Source of the DNA: Eustoma russellianum | Lineage: Eukaryota > Streptophyta > Magnoliopsida > Gentianales > Gentianaceae | Assembly: GCA_036186865.1 (NCBI GenBank) | Contig: AP025049.1 | Location: forward strand, 27,219,108-27,283,107 | DNA length: 64,000 bases | Direction of reading: 5' to 3' | Shown here: positions 43,211 to 53,830 of the stretch, in pieces | Layout of the letters: the number at the start of each line of letters is the position of its first letter | Numbering within the stretch: the first letter of the stretch is position 1 | Notes under the pieces: generated by a model | The model's input: the letters and a program-made list of their open reading frames with translations, nothing else | Told to the model about the DNA's origin: nothing | Database searches by the model: none | Translations under genes and position numbers: made by a program

Positions 43211-44357
43211 TGATGAGCTACAGCCTAACTTTGTGAATACAAACACTGATGATGACACCTCACTGCCCCGCACAGGTCCCATAACAAGGAGTATGGCTAA
43301 GAAGTTGTTACATTGTGTTGAATCATTTCTTTATAGGCATGAAGAGGATGAACCAAGCAAAGATGATGTCCATTGGGTTTATATGATACAAGCTTTGATC
43401 TAGTTGTATCAAAAACATGTTGTACATATCTTTAGTTGTTCTTTTAATATTGTTGGTTGGTTAACCTTGTTTTAGGATAGTTTGTGTAGTATCATTGCCT
43501 TGTTTTCAGGTACACATACTTAGCTTGAAAATACAACTAGAACCTGAATTTTTGTCCAAGCAAGGAGGTGATAAGCAAGTGGCTTACAAGCAAGGAGGTG
43601 ACAAGCACTCATGTCAAATTCAGGAATTGTTCTTCACGTTGGATTGGATGGACAAGCTGCTCATTTCATGAACCAATTGGAAGAAGTCTTGCAAATCTTC
43701 AAACCAATCAAAAACAAGAAAAGAGACAAGCAAGCAAGCTGCACAACAAATGAACCAATCAAATTGAGATTGTTTAAAGCCTAGCTCACGCAAGAAAGGG
43801 TTGAAAATTCAAAGACCAACTTGCAACCAATCAAAGCCTAGTTCAAACCAAGCTGCTCATTGTATTAACCAATCAAAATTATGGCTGAAATCAAGCAAGG
43901 AAGAAACGCAAGCAACCAGCCTTCTTGGAACCGAAAGTTGCTCAAACAAGTTCCAAGCAAGCATGTCATTTTTAGTCTTGTACCTTGTACTTTAAACCTT
44001 GTACCTATGTCATTTTCGTTTGTTATAAGTAAGGTAGGAACCTGAATGTACAAAACACAACAATTCAAACACATTTCAATCAGATTTTCCTTTAAGGAGT
44101 TCTCAACTTTCTAGTTGAAGTTAAAACCACTTAACGGTTTTTTTCAAGTTCCAAGCCTAGAACTTGTTAGTATTCACTTCATTTTTGGTTTACAGCATCT
44201 TAGGGTCTCAATGAGGTTTTAGATGTGTTGGAATACCAAAGAGGAAGAGGTGTTGGTATAAATTGAGCCAAGAACAAACGGTTACAGTTCAAGGGGTGTC
44301 ATTGTGATGTTCTTTGCCATAGCTGAGGTTCAAATCAATTTGGAATAGGAGACAAAG
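43211..44357 (+). repeat. J2: J/H-type LTR lacking its last ~40 bp
   Basis: Starts TGATGAGCTACAGCC and matches J1. CR tail frame 43212-43403. TTATAAGTA near 44023. It stops at 'ggagacaaag', where K starts; in J1 about 40 more bases follow to the end. Confidence 0.85.
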
Positions 44358-45046
44358 TGATGAGGTACAGGTGCCAAGCGGCAACAAAGACGAGGCAAGT
44401 CGAGGACAAGAGACAAGAAGTATGACAAAGAGTTTGAGCCAAGCAGTTGATGCATTCTTGTTCAGACATGTGCAAGACGAGCCTGTAAACAAAGAGTGTT
44501 GTTGGGTTCACTTACTTGAGCTCAATCTTTGAGTTTTTATGTGTTGTAACATATATGAGTCGTTCGTATTATTTCTTTCATTCATTGAGTCGTTTGCTTA
44601 AAGTTTCTTGTTTGTAAAGGTTGTTCTTTCGGTCTTGCATGACCAAACCTTGAGTCTTTTAGCTTGTTAGGCCTTTAGGGTTGTTTATTATGTTTCTATA
44701 TTTATTATAATTATTTTAAGGACTTGTAAGGTTGCTGGAGACGTTTGAAGACCAAAGGAGTTGAAGAGAAGCAAGCCCATTTCAGAATGTAATTTTCTGA
44801 CAGAACAAGTTTTCGTAAAACAGGCGTATCTCTTCAACCACAAGGGCAAATCAAGTGATTCAAGTTTCTTTGGAAACACAAGACAAAGACCTAGCACATT
44901 CATGTTTTGCACATTTCCAAGATCTGTCGTTATAATGGCCAAAAACAGCAATGAAGTTCAAGTATTGTTTCTGCCGAATTCTGTGACACATGTTTAGTAA
45001 CTTGGACTTATCTCTTTAATGGATGGGCCAAATTCAGAGAACTGCA
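44358..45046 (+). repeat. K 5' LTR, part left of A2, with CR tail frame
   Basis: TGATGAGGTACAGG start. The frame 44359-44532 encodes a distinct CR tail: GQETRSMTKSLSQ, FLFRHVQDEP, CCWVHLLEL, stop. The LTR is split at 45046 by A2 (duplication CTGCA) and resumes at 53831. K is a further family whose internal region is not in the window except the leader. Confidence 0.85.
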
Positions 45047-46446
45047 TGATGAGGCTGAGGAGCAGCCCCCTAATGAGGAGCTTGCACAAGGTGCCCTTAA
45101 CCATAAGGGGCCTTTGACAAGGAGCCAAACCAAGAGTCTTAATGGTTTCCAACTTGGTTTTGATGTTGGCTCTTTTCTAACCAAACATGTGCAAGATGAA
45201 CCAATGGATGTTCCTCCTAAATGGGTGCTCATTGTTGAGCTTAAGAACTGATTATCCATTGATAGTCAGTTCCACTTGTTGGTGCCGTTTCTGTGGCTTT
45301 TAGTTGTCTTTTCGTTTGCTTCTTTTAAAGTTTGTTAGAATACTTATGTTTGGTGTATGAGTGTGTTTTGTAGGTGTTACAAGTCTTGGATCAAACGTTT
45401 TGAGCTTTGGAAAGGAGGGCTTCTCAGATTTGGACCAAACAACCATACAAGGCTGTTTTGTGATTTTGGGCTTTCAAACGACATTTTGAGTGCATGGAAC
45501 CAGCTGGACCTTGAAGAAGACTTACTTTAGAGCATCTTTCATGTTTTGGGTTTTGTCAAAATCCGTCCACAAAAAATAGTTACAAGAGTTGCAAGGAAGA
45601 AGTCCAAAACAAGCCCAATTGTGCAAATTAGGGTTTCCGTCTTCTTGAGAGGGTGGCAGCCGCCTAGGGATCTTCAAGTGCAATTAAGAGAGCTTCTAGA
45701 ATGTCATCAATCAGATTGGAATGATTGGAATGAAATATGGAGCCATAATTGAAGATTTGGAAGCAAATAAGGAGATAATTCAAGTGAGGGAAACTTACCA
45801 AAATTAAGAAATCTGATTTGGTATCTCAAGGGGGCTGAATGGCGTTTCAATGGAGGCAATGGGTGCACAAGGCAAGTTCTAGAATGATGGTTAATAATGC
45901 AATAATTGGTGATTGAGACAATAATTGAGGATTTGCCAAGAGAAGGGAACTTACCTAAATTAACAAAATTCAGCTTCTTGCATAACAAAGGAAGGAGGCG
46001 CCAACATGGAGACTCCAAGGAAGCCCTAGCCGTTTTTATTGAGAGTGTTTTACAAGACTTGTAATCATATATATAGATCACTTAGCATTTCTTTGAGTAG
46101 TTAGACTATTTTTCATCATTGAACTAAAAACCCTAGTGTTTTATGTTATCTTTTGTTCTTGAGTTTTCTTGAATAAAAGTTTGTGTTTTTCCTTTGGTTT
46201 ACACATATCTAAATCAAGGCTAGACCCAATTAAGGATTGTGCGTTCCTTGTTGGTGATCCACAATCCAAGGATTAGGAGTGACTGGTTGGATTGAGCGGA
46301 TTGAAACGCACATAACCAAACGAATTTGGAGACTTGAAGGAAGGTGGTTGCTTGGCACCATTGTCCATCACATTCAAGGCTTGAAGGACGTTTGGAGAGT
46401 GAAGAAAGATCGGGACAACATTAACATACGAACCATATTCGTATCA
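45047..46446 (+). repeat. A2 5' LTR
   Basis: TGATGAGGCTG to ATTCGTATCA. Its start carries the CR tail frame (45048-45251). TATATATAG at 46068-46076 and AATAAA at 46172-46177 suggest a short R region between them. It is 36 bp shorter than the A1 LTR. Confidence 0.95.
46068..46076 (+). promoter_or_regulatory. TATA-like box of A2 5' LTR
   Basis: TATATATAG in 'gtaatcatatatatagatcac', about 100 bp before an AATAAA. The same block is in the G LTRs (for example 22065-22071). Likely core promoter. Confidence 0.6.
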
Positions 46447-46448
46447 AG

Positions 46449-46460
46449 TGGTATCAGAGC
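46449..46460 (+). other. A2 primer binding site
   Basis: TGGTATCAGAGC two bases after the 5' LTR, a full match to the plant initiator tRNA-Met site. Confidence 0.94.
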
Positions 46461-47662
46461 TCTCGTTTATCTTCATCTCAAATATCTTTTCTTTTGTCGT
46501 TTGTGTCATTCTTAGTAAAAACGTTTCTTCTCAAACAAAAAAAAAAAAGGTTTGATCTTTTACTTCATTTCATCAAAAACAAAAACAAAGATTGTTCTTT
46601 TCTTTCAGCCCAACGAAAACCACAAAAAAAGACTTCACCTTTTGCATCACTATTGATCACCTATCATTAAAGATCTCATCTTTAACACACTTAATCATAG
46701 GATCATTGTTGTTTGCATTGAATAGGATTTAACTCCATCTAAAATCAGTCCAAGGCCTAAAAGAAGCTACCTTTGAGTCAAATACCTTGTTGTTATCGAA
46801 GCTTTTAATTAAATTTGCTTGTGTGATATTGAATACAAGTTTGTTTGTTTTGGTTGTATTGGTATCCAAGGAAAAACCTATTTTCTACTACACATCCATA
46901 CAAACACAAAAAGGATCATCTTTCAAGCATACACAACTGAATTTCGCAACAACAGACAAAGGTTGCATCAAGCTGCTTTGAACGTCAAAAAAAAAAAAAA
47001 AAAAAAAAAAAGAGGAAAAGAAACGTGCACAACCCAACAAAAGGAGTGCACAAAGAAAGGAAGAGAAAAGAAGTTCCTTTGTACAAAAGGTTCCATCTTT
47101 TTTGCATCTACCATCCAAGTTCACCAAAAGCAAACAAAGGCCGTGTGTTTGTACCCAAAACAACACACATCTAACCTTCAAATTCCCCACCTTGGATACA
47201 CGCTCATACTATCAATCAAAGAACTTGCATTTGATATTGCATAAGTTGGTTTAATTAAAGATTGCCCAGGACAACCCCTAGCAATTCTTTGGTTCAACCA
47301 ACTACATCACTTTTGGTTTCTTGTTTCTTTGAATCATAGTTATTAAGTGTGTTTTAAATTGTGCTCTAAACTTCTTGACGCTGTTTTACCACTTGTTGAA
47401 CAATTGGTGTTTTTGAAGGCAAAAGAAGCTTGCAAGGAAAGAAAACGAAACAGATTGTGGTTAGCCAATTTGGGACTTGCCTTAAGAGGTTCTAGCTCAA
47501 GATTGGCCAAGGAAAAACACTTGAACAATTGAGAGAAAACAAGGGAGGACAAAAAAAGGCCAAACAGATTTTCGTTTTGCTTTTTGTTTTCACTAACAAC
47601 TCACCTTTGTTTCTTGTGTTAGTTTTCTTCTTTTCTTGTTTGTGAAAGCGTTTCAGGTTGCC
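46461..47662 (+). other. A2 5' leader
   Basis: No long frame. A tract at about 46988-47011; leader box at 47250-47339; pyrimidine-rich stretch and GCGTTTCAG|GTTGCCATGG at the gag start. Nearly the same as the G leader up to about 47600. Confidence 0.85.
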
Positions 47663-50600
47663 ATGGATGGTTCAAACAGTACCCAAGGAGGAGGAGACAA
47701 AGTGGAGTTTTCAATGGAAAAGATGGCACAAATGCTTAGTACCATGCAATCTAGGTTGGATGAGTGGGAAGCAAGGATGACATCCAACACACCCCCTACC
47801 CAAGAACAGCCCCCACATCAAAACCAAGGCCAAACATCCCGTGGCACTGAACCTAAGGGATCCACAAGCATGGGAGGTAGAGGAGGAGCAAGGGGTAGAG
47901 GAGATAGGAGACACGGAGTGAGACCACAACCTGTTAGGGAAGAATGGAATGACTTCTATGAAGAGGAAGAGGTTGAGGAGGTATACCCAAGACCTCAAGG
48001 CCGAATACAACCTAGGAGGTATGTACCCCAAGAGGATGATTATTTGAAAACCAAAATAAACATTCCACCCTTTTATGGTAAAAGTGACCCTGAAGCTTAC
48101 ATTGAGTGGGAGAGAAAAGTTGACATGATCTTTTCCTATACCAACTATACCGAGTTGCAAAAAGTGAGATATGCAAGTATAGAGTTCTTGGAATATGCCT
48201 TGATTTGGTGGGACCAAACTCAAAGTATAAGAAGAAGGACTAGACAACCCACAATTGGAACTTGGGATGAGATGAAATATGAGATGAGAAAGAAATTCAT
48301 TCCAGAATCTTACGAGAGATCCATGTTCCAAAAGTTGCAATGCCTAACTCAAGGAAATAAAAGTGTGGATGAATACTTTAAGGAGTTAGAAAGTTTGTTG
48401 ATAAAAACCGATACTGAAGAATCTGAGGAGGCAACCATGGCTCGGTTTTTGGGAGGTCTTAACAAGGAGATTGGGTTTCAACTTGAACTCACTACCTACG
48501 TTGATCTCAATTCCATGGTTCACAAAGCTGAGAAAATTGAGCGGCAATTAAAGGTACGTTCTTCTTCTAGTGGATTTGGTTTTAGAACTAATGCTTCTTC
48601 TTTTTCTAAAGTACAGCCTAAGTCTAATGGCAATGGAGGAGCACGGCCAAGTTCAAACACATTCGGCCAAAACGGTTCTAGCGCTCCAAATAAGCCACAC
48701 TTCACTCAAAGGACCAACGGAGCAAATCTAGGTCAAAATGACAAAAACAAAGGCAAAGCACCCGCAAACCCTCCAAGAACAAGGGAGATCGAGTGTTTTA
48801 AATGTAGAGGGAGAGGACACTATGCAAGGGACTGCCCTAATGCCAAGAAAGTGTTGTACCTTGAGGAAACAAATGAATTCTATTCAGAAGAGGAGGAAGA
48901 AGAGGCCACAAAGGAAGAGTACCAAGAGGACTCAGCTGAGGAGATAAAGAGTGATGAAGAGGGTGCATATAAGGACTTTCTTGTGGTAAGAAAAGCCTTA
49001 AGTGCACACATGAAGGAGGAAGAAGAAAACTTGCAAAGGGAGAACATTTTCCACATCCATTGTTTGGTAAAAGGCAAAACTTGCACTTTAATTATTGATA
49101 GTGGTTCTTGTGCTAATGTTGCAAGTATTGAACTTGTTAGAAAGCTAGATTTACCTATGATTGATCATTCCCATCCCTATAGGTTATCTTGGCTAAATGA
49201 TTGTGGTGAGATTCATGTGTCTAAACAAGTTCTGATTTCTTTATCTATTGGCGGTTACAAAGATGAAATTTTGTGTGATGTAGCTCCTATGCATGCTAGT
49301 CATATTTTGTTGGGTAGACCTTGGCAGTTTGACAAGCATGTTATTTATGATGGTAGATTGAACATGTATGCTTTTACTTTTAATGGCAAAAAGTTTAAGT
49401 TGCATGCATTGTCTCCACATAAAGTTTATGAGGATGCTAAGAGGATGAAGAAGAACCATTCGGATCCTAAGGAAAAGGAGGCTGAAAAAAGGTTCTTAGA
49501 GGTTCTTAAAAAGGAGAGAAGAAGCCTTTTGGAGGCTACAAACTCCTCGGCCAAGGGTACACAACCCACGGCCCAAACCAGTCCACCCTCACCCACGGTT
49601 CAAACACTTTCACAAGCATCCACACCACAAATTTCACGTCCACCTAAGAAGCATGCTTTCTTTGCAAAATCTCGTGAAGTTACCCATGCATTATATGATA
49701 ATAAAACTGTTTTGGTGATGCTTTACAAAGATAGTGTTGCATGCTTGTTTTCTAAGAATGACTTACCATCTACCTTGCCTAGTGGTGTTGTTTCTTTGTT
49801 GGAAGAATTTGCAGATTTGTTTCCCGAGGAGGAGCCACATGGGTTGCCACCTTTAAGAGGGATTGAGCACCACATTGACTTTATTCCAGGGGCTGTCCTG
49901 CCTAATAGGCCAGCTTATAGAGCCAATCCGGAGGAAACAAAGGAGATACAAAGGCAAGTGGAGGATCTCTTGGCCAAAGAGAAGGTAAGGGAAAGCATGA
50001 GTCCAAGTGCAGTGCCAGTCATCCTTGTTCCAAAAAAAGATGGCACTTGGAGGATGTGTACAGATTGTAGGGCCATCAACAAAATCACTGTAAAGTATAG
50101 GTATCCCATTCCTAGACTTGATGATATGCTTGATATGTTGCATGGTTCACAATGGTATACGAAAATTGATTTGAAAAGTGGTTATTTTCAAGTGAGGATA
50201 AGAGAGGGTGATGAATGGAAAACAGCTTTTAAAACTAAATTTGGATTGTATGAATGGTTAGTTATGCCTTTTGGGTTAACTAATGCCCCTAGTACATTCA
50301 TGAGGCTAATGAATGAAGTTTTGAGAGCTTTTATTGGGAAGTTTGTTGTGGTTTATTTTGATGACATCTTGATCTATTCTAAGACCTTAGAAGAGCATTT
50401 AGATCACATAAGAGCTGTTTTTGAAAAGCTAAGGAAAGAAAAACTTTATGCTAACTTTAAGAAATGTTCTTTTTGTTTGGACAAAGTTGTTTTTCTTGGT
50501 TTTGTAATCAGTTCTGCAGGGATTGAAATGGATCAAGACAAGGTGAAATCCATCCTTGAATGGCCTACACCAAAGAGTGTGGGAGAAGTGAGGAGCTTTC

Positions 50601-52630
50601 ATGGTTTGGCAGGGTTTTATAGGCGGTTTGTCAAAGACTTTTCAACCGTAGCCGCACCATTGAATGAGATCGTCAAGAAAGAGGTTGGATTCCATTGGGG
50701 GGACGCCCAACAAAGGGCGTTTGATGAGCTTAAAAGACGTCTCACTACAGCACCTATCTTGAAGTTGCCCAACTTTGATGATACATTTGAGATAGAGTGT
50801 GATGCAAGTGGCGTGGGAATTGGAGCTGTTCTAACCCAAGGTAAGCATCCTATTGCTTATTTTAGTGAAAAGTTGAAAGGTGCTGCATTGAACTATCCTA
50901 CTTATGATAAGGAGTTGTATGCTTTGGTAAGGTCCTTACAAACTTGGCAACACTACTTGCAACCCAAAGAGTTTGTCATTCATACTGATCATGAAAGTTT
51001 GAAGTACCTTAAGAGTCAAGGAAAACTGAATAAGAGGCATGCAAAGTGGGTTGAGTTTATTGAGCAATTTCCTTATGTCATTAAGTATAAGCAAGGAAAA
51101 GATAACATAGTTGCTGATGCTTTGTCTAGAAGGTATACTTTGATTACTAAGTTGTCTTCACACTTGCTTGGCTTTGAATTTGTTAAGGAATTGTATAAGG
51201 ATGATTCTGATTTTGCTTCCATTTATGATGCATGTGTTGATTCTCCTTTTGGTAAATTTTATTTGCATGATGGCTATTTGTTTAAGGAGAAACGATTATG
51301 CATTCCTAAGGGATCAATGCGAGAGTTGCTGGTTAAGGAAGCACATGGGGGCGGATTAATGGGACACTTTGGAGTTTTTAAAACTTTAGAAACCTTAAAG
51401 GAACATTTCTTTTGGCCTCACATGAAATCAGATGTTGCAAAGGTTTGTAGTAGTTGCATCACTTGTAGGCAGGCTAAGTCCAAAACACAACCTCATGGGT
51501 TGTACACACCCTTGGACGTACCTAGTGCACCTTGGGAGGACATTTCTATGGACTTTGTTCTTGGCTTACCTAGATCAAAAGGTGGTAGAGATAGTGTCTT
51601 TGTTGTGGTAGACAGATTCTCTAAGATGGCACACTTTATTGCTTGTCACAAAGTCGATGATGCTTCTTACATTGCAAATCTGTTCTTTAAAGAAGTTGTT
51701 CGGTTGCATGGCATGCCTAAAACAATTGTTAGTGATAGGGACAGTAAATTCTTGAGTCATTTTTGGCGTGTACTTTGGAGCAAGTTGGGAACTAAGCTTT
51801 TATTTTCTACTACTGCACATCCACAAACAGATGGCCAAACTGAAGTGGTAAATCGGACCTTGTCACAAATGTTGCGTGCTTTAATCCAAAACAATCTGAA
51901 AAATTGGGAAGAATGTTTACCACATATTGAGTTTGCTTACAATAGGGCTGTTCATAGTGGGTCTTTGTATTCCCCTTTTGAAGTTGTCTATGGTTTTCTA
52001 CCCCACTCCCCACTTGATTTGTTACCTATTCCAATTGATGAGCGTACTAGCATGGATGGTAAACAACGGGCTGAAATGATCAAAAAGTTGCATGAAAAAG
52101 TTAAACTTCAACTTGAACGAAAGAATAGACAGTATGCCAAACAAGCTAACAAGCATAGAAAAGATGTTGTGTTTTATCCTGGAGATCTTGTTTGGTTGCA
52201 TTTAAGGAAGGAACGGTTTCCCAAGGAGAGGAAGTCCAAGCTTATGCCTAGAGGAGATGGACCTTTTAAGGTCATTCAAAAGGTTGGTCCAAATGCTTAT
52301 GTGCTTGATCTTCCTCCCGACAGGTATGGTTCAGTTTCTAACACCTTCAGTGTAAGTGATCTTTCCCCTTTTGAGCATTTTTATCTTGATGATTCGAGGG
52401 CGAATCCTTTTGAGGAGGGGGGGATTGATGAGGCTGAGGAGCAGCCCCCTAATGAGGAGCTTGCACAAGGTGCCCTTAACCATAAGGGGCCTTTGACAAG
52501 GAGCCAAACCAAGAGTCTTAATGGTTTCCAACTTGGTTTTGATGTTGGCTCTTTTCTAACCAAACATGTGCAAGATGAACCAATGGATGTTCCTCCTAAA
52601 TGGGTGCTCATTGTTGAGCTTAAGAACTGA
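47663..52630 (+). CDS. gag-pol: Gag-Pol polyprotein of A2
   Basis: 1,655 codons, start ATG 47663 in context GCCATGG. Residues ~1-125 polar, with Arg/Gly-rich stretch; gag domain ~130-300; knuckle CFKCRGRGHYARDC 378-391; protease DSG 479-481; RT from ~735 with FDD 899-901; RNase H with first Asp at 1047 and the later TDHES and VADALS motifs; HHCC finger from 1228; integrase D1297, D1358, E1394 (D-x60-D-x35-E); GPF near 1531; DSRANPFEEGG; CR tail ~1607-1655. The last ~67 residues are encoded in the 3' LTR. No chromodomain. No defect seen, so it is potentially active. The tail may direct integration to centromeric chromatin, as proposed for CRM. Confidence 0.97.
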   Translation: MDGSNSTQGGGDKVEFSMEKMAQMLSTMQSRLDEWEARMTSNTPPTQEQPPHQNQGQTSRGTEPKGSTSMGGRGGARGRGDRRHGVRPQPVREEWNDFYEEEEVEEVYPRPQGRIQPRRYVPQEDDYLKTKINIPPFYGKSDPEAYIEWERKVDMIFSYTNYTELQKVRYASIEFLEYALIWWDQTQSIRRRTRQPTIGTWDEMKYEMRKKFIPESYERSMFQKLQCLTQGNKSVDEYFKELESLLIKTDTEESEEATMARFLGGLNKEIGFQLELTTYVDLNSMVHKAEKIERQLKVRSSSSGFGFRTNASSFSKVQPKSNGNGGARPSSNTFGQNGSSAPNKPHFTQRTNGANLGQNDKNKGKAPANPPRTREIECFKCRGRGHYARDCPNAKKVLYLEETNEFYSEEEEEEATKEEYQEDSAEEIKSDEEGAYKDFLVVRKALSAHMKEEEENLQRENIFHIHCLVKGKTCTLIIDSGSCANVASIELVRKLDLPMIDHSHPYRLSWLNDCGEIHVSKQVLISLSIGGYKDEILCDVAPMHASHILLGRPWQFDKHVIYDGRLNMYAFTFNGKKFKLHALSPHKVYEDAKRMKKNHSDPKEKEAEKRFLEVLKKERRSLLEATNSSAKGTQPTAQTSPPSPTVQTLSQASTPQISRPPKKHAFFAKSREVTHALYDNKTVLVMLYKDSVACLFSKNDLPSTLPSGVVSLLEEFADLFPEEEPHGLPPLRGIEHHIDFIPGAVLPNRPAYRANPEETKEIQRQVEDLLAKEKVRESMSPSAVPVILVPKKDGTWRMCTDCRAINKITVKYRYPIPRLDDMLDMLHGSQWYTKIDLKSGYFQVRIREGDEWKTAFKTKFGLYEWLVMPFGLTNAPSTFMRLMNEVLRAFIGKFVVVYFDDILIYSKTLEEHLDHIRAVFEKLRKEKLYANFKKCSFCLDKVVFLGFVISSAGIEMDQDKVKSILEWPTPKSVGEVRSFHGLAGFYRRFVKDFSTVAAPLNEIVKKEVGFHWGDAQQRAFDELKRRLTTAPILKLPNFDDTFEIECDASGVGIGAVLTQGKHPIAYFSEKLKGAALNYPTYDKELYALVRSLQTWQHYLQPKEFVIHTDHESLKYLKSQGKLNKRHAKWVEFIEQFPYVIKYKQGKDNIVADALSRRYTLITKLSSHLLGFEFVKELYKDDSDFASIYDACVDSPFGKFYLHDGYLFKEKRLCIPKGSMRELLVKEAHGGGLMGHFGVFKTLETLKEHFFWPHMKSDVAKVCSSCITCRQAKSKTQPHGLYTPLDVPSAPWEDISMDFVLGLPRSKGGRDSVFVVVDRFSKMAHFIACHKVDDASYIANLFFKEVVRLHGMPKTIVSDRDSKFLSHFWRVLWSKLGTKLLFSTTAHPQTDGQTEVVNRTLSQMLRALIQNNLKNWEECLPHIEFAYNRAVHSGSLYSPFEVVYGFLPHSPLDLLPIPIDERTSMDGKQRAEMIKKLHEKVKLQLERKNRQYAKQANKHRKDVVFYPGDLVWLHLRKERFPKERKSKLMPRGDGPFKVIQKVGPNAYVLDLPPDRYGSVSNTFSVSDLSPFEHFYLDDSRANPFEEGGIDEAEEQPPNEELAQGALNHKGPLTRSQTKSLNGFQLGFDVGSFLTKHVQDEPMDVPPKWVLIVELKN
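52391..52425 (+). other. A2 polypurine tract and inverted repeat
   Basis: GATTCG-AGGG-CGAATC at 52391-52406, then GAGGAGGGGGGGAT to the LTR. The coding frame passes through both. Confidence 0.9.
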
Positions 52631-53825
52631 TTATCCATTGATAGTCAGTTCCACTTGTTGGTGCCGTTTCTGTGGCTTTTAGTTGTCTTTTCGTTTGCTT
52701 CTTTTAAAGTTTGTTAGAATACTTATGTTTGGTGTATGAGTGTGTTTTGTAGGTGTTACAAGTCTTGGATCAAACGTTTTGAGCTTTGGAAAGGAGGGCT
52801 TCTCAGATTTGGACCAAACAACCATACAAGGCTGTTTTGTGATTTTGGGCTTTCAAACGACATTTTGAGTGCATGGAACCAGCTGGACCTTGAAGAAGAC
52901 TTACTTTAGAGCATCTTTCATGTTTTGGGTTTTGTCAAAATCCGTCCACAAAAAATAGTTACAAGAGTTGCAAGGAAGAAGTCCAAAACAAGCCCAATTG
53001 TGCAAATTAGGGTTTCCGTCTTCTTGAGAGGGTGGCAGCCGCCTAGGGATCTTCAAGTGCAATTAAGAGAGCTTCTAGAATGTCATCAATCAGATTGGAA
53101 TGATTGGAATGAAATATGGAGCCATAATTGAAGATTTGGAAGCAAATAAGGAGATAATTCAAGTGAGGGAAACTTACCAAAATTAAGAAATCTGATTTGG
53201 TATCTCAAGGGGGCTGAATGGCGTTTCAATGGAGGCAATGGGTGCACAAGGCAAGTTCTAGAATGATGGTTAATAATGCAATAATTGGTGATTGAGACAA
53301 TAATTGAGGATTTGCCAAGAGAAGGGAACTTACCTAAATTAACAAAATTCAGCTTCTTGCATAACAAAGGAAGGAGGCGCCAACATGGAGACTCCAAGGA
53401 AGCCCTAGCCGTTTTTATTGAGAGTGTTTTACAAGACTTGTAATCATATATATAGATCACTTAGCATTTCTTTGAGTAGTTAGACTATTTTTCATCATTG
53501 AACTAAAAACCCTAGTGTTTTATGTTATCTTTTGTTCTTGAGTTTTCTTGAATAAAAGTTTGTGTTTTTCCTTTGGTTTACACATATCTAAATCAAGGCT
53601 AGACCCAATTAAGGATTGTGCGTTCCTTGTTGGTGATCCACAATCCAAGGATTAGGAGTGACTGGTTGGATTGAGCGGATTGAAACGCACATAACCAAAC
53701 GAATTTGGAGACTTGAAGGAAGGTGGTTGCTTGGCACCATTGTCCATCACATTCAAGGCTTGAAGGACGTTTGGAGAGTGAAGAAAGATCGGGACAACAT
53801 TAACATACGAACCATATTCGTATCA
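52426..53825 (+). repeat. A2 3' LTR
   Basis: 1,400 bp, equal in length to the 5' LTR. The gag-pol stop is at 52628-52630. Ends ATTCGTATCA before CTGCA. Confidence 0.96.
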
Positions 53826-53830
53826 CTGCA

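Larger units (their letters stand above)
45047..53825 (+). mobile_element. A2: complete CRM-like LTR retrotransposon
   Basis: 8,779 bp, LTRs of 1,400 bp each, target duplication CTGCA (45042-45046, 53826-53830), PBS, leader, intact gag-pol, polypurine tract. The LTRs show no difference in the blocks I compared, so the insertion is recent. It sits inside the K 5' LTR. With A1 it is the best candidate here for a mobile, autonomous copy. Confidence 0.97.

Noticed and set aside
46279..46515. Recurrent short frame starting TGWIERIETHITK in the A LTRs (also at 1781, 9180, 53658)
   Set aside because: It starts from a non-ATG codon, lies across R/U5 and the PBS and differs in its end at every copy; it is LTR sequence.
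47636..47662. Nine extra codons upstream of the A2 gag ATG (and 8028-8054 in A1)
   Set aside because: No ATG there. The ATG at 47663 has a strong context and follows an AG|GT junction.
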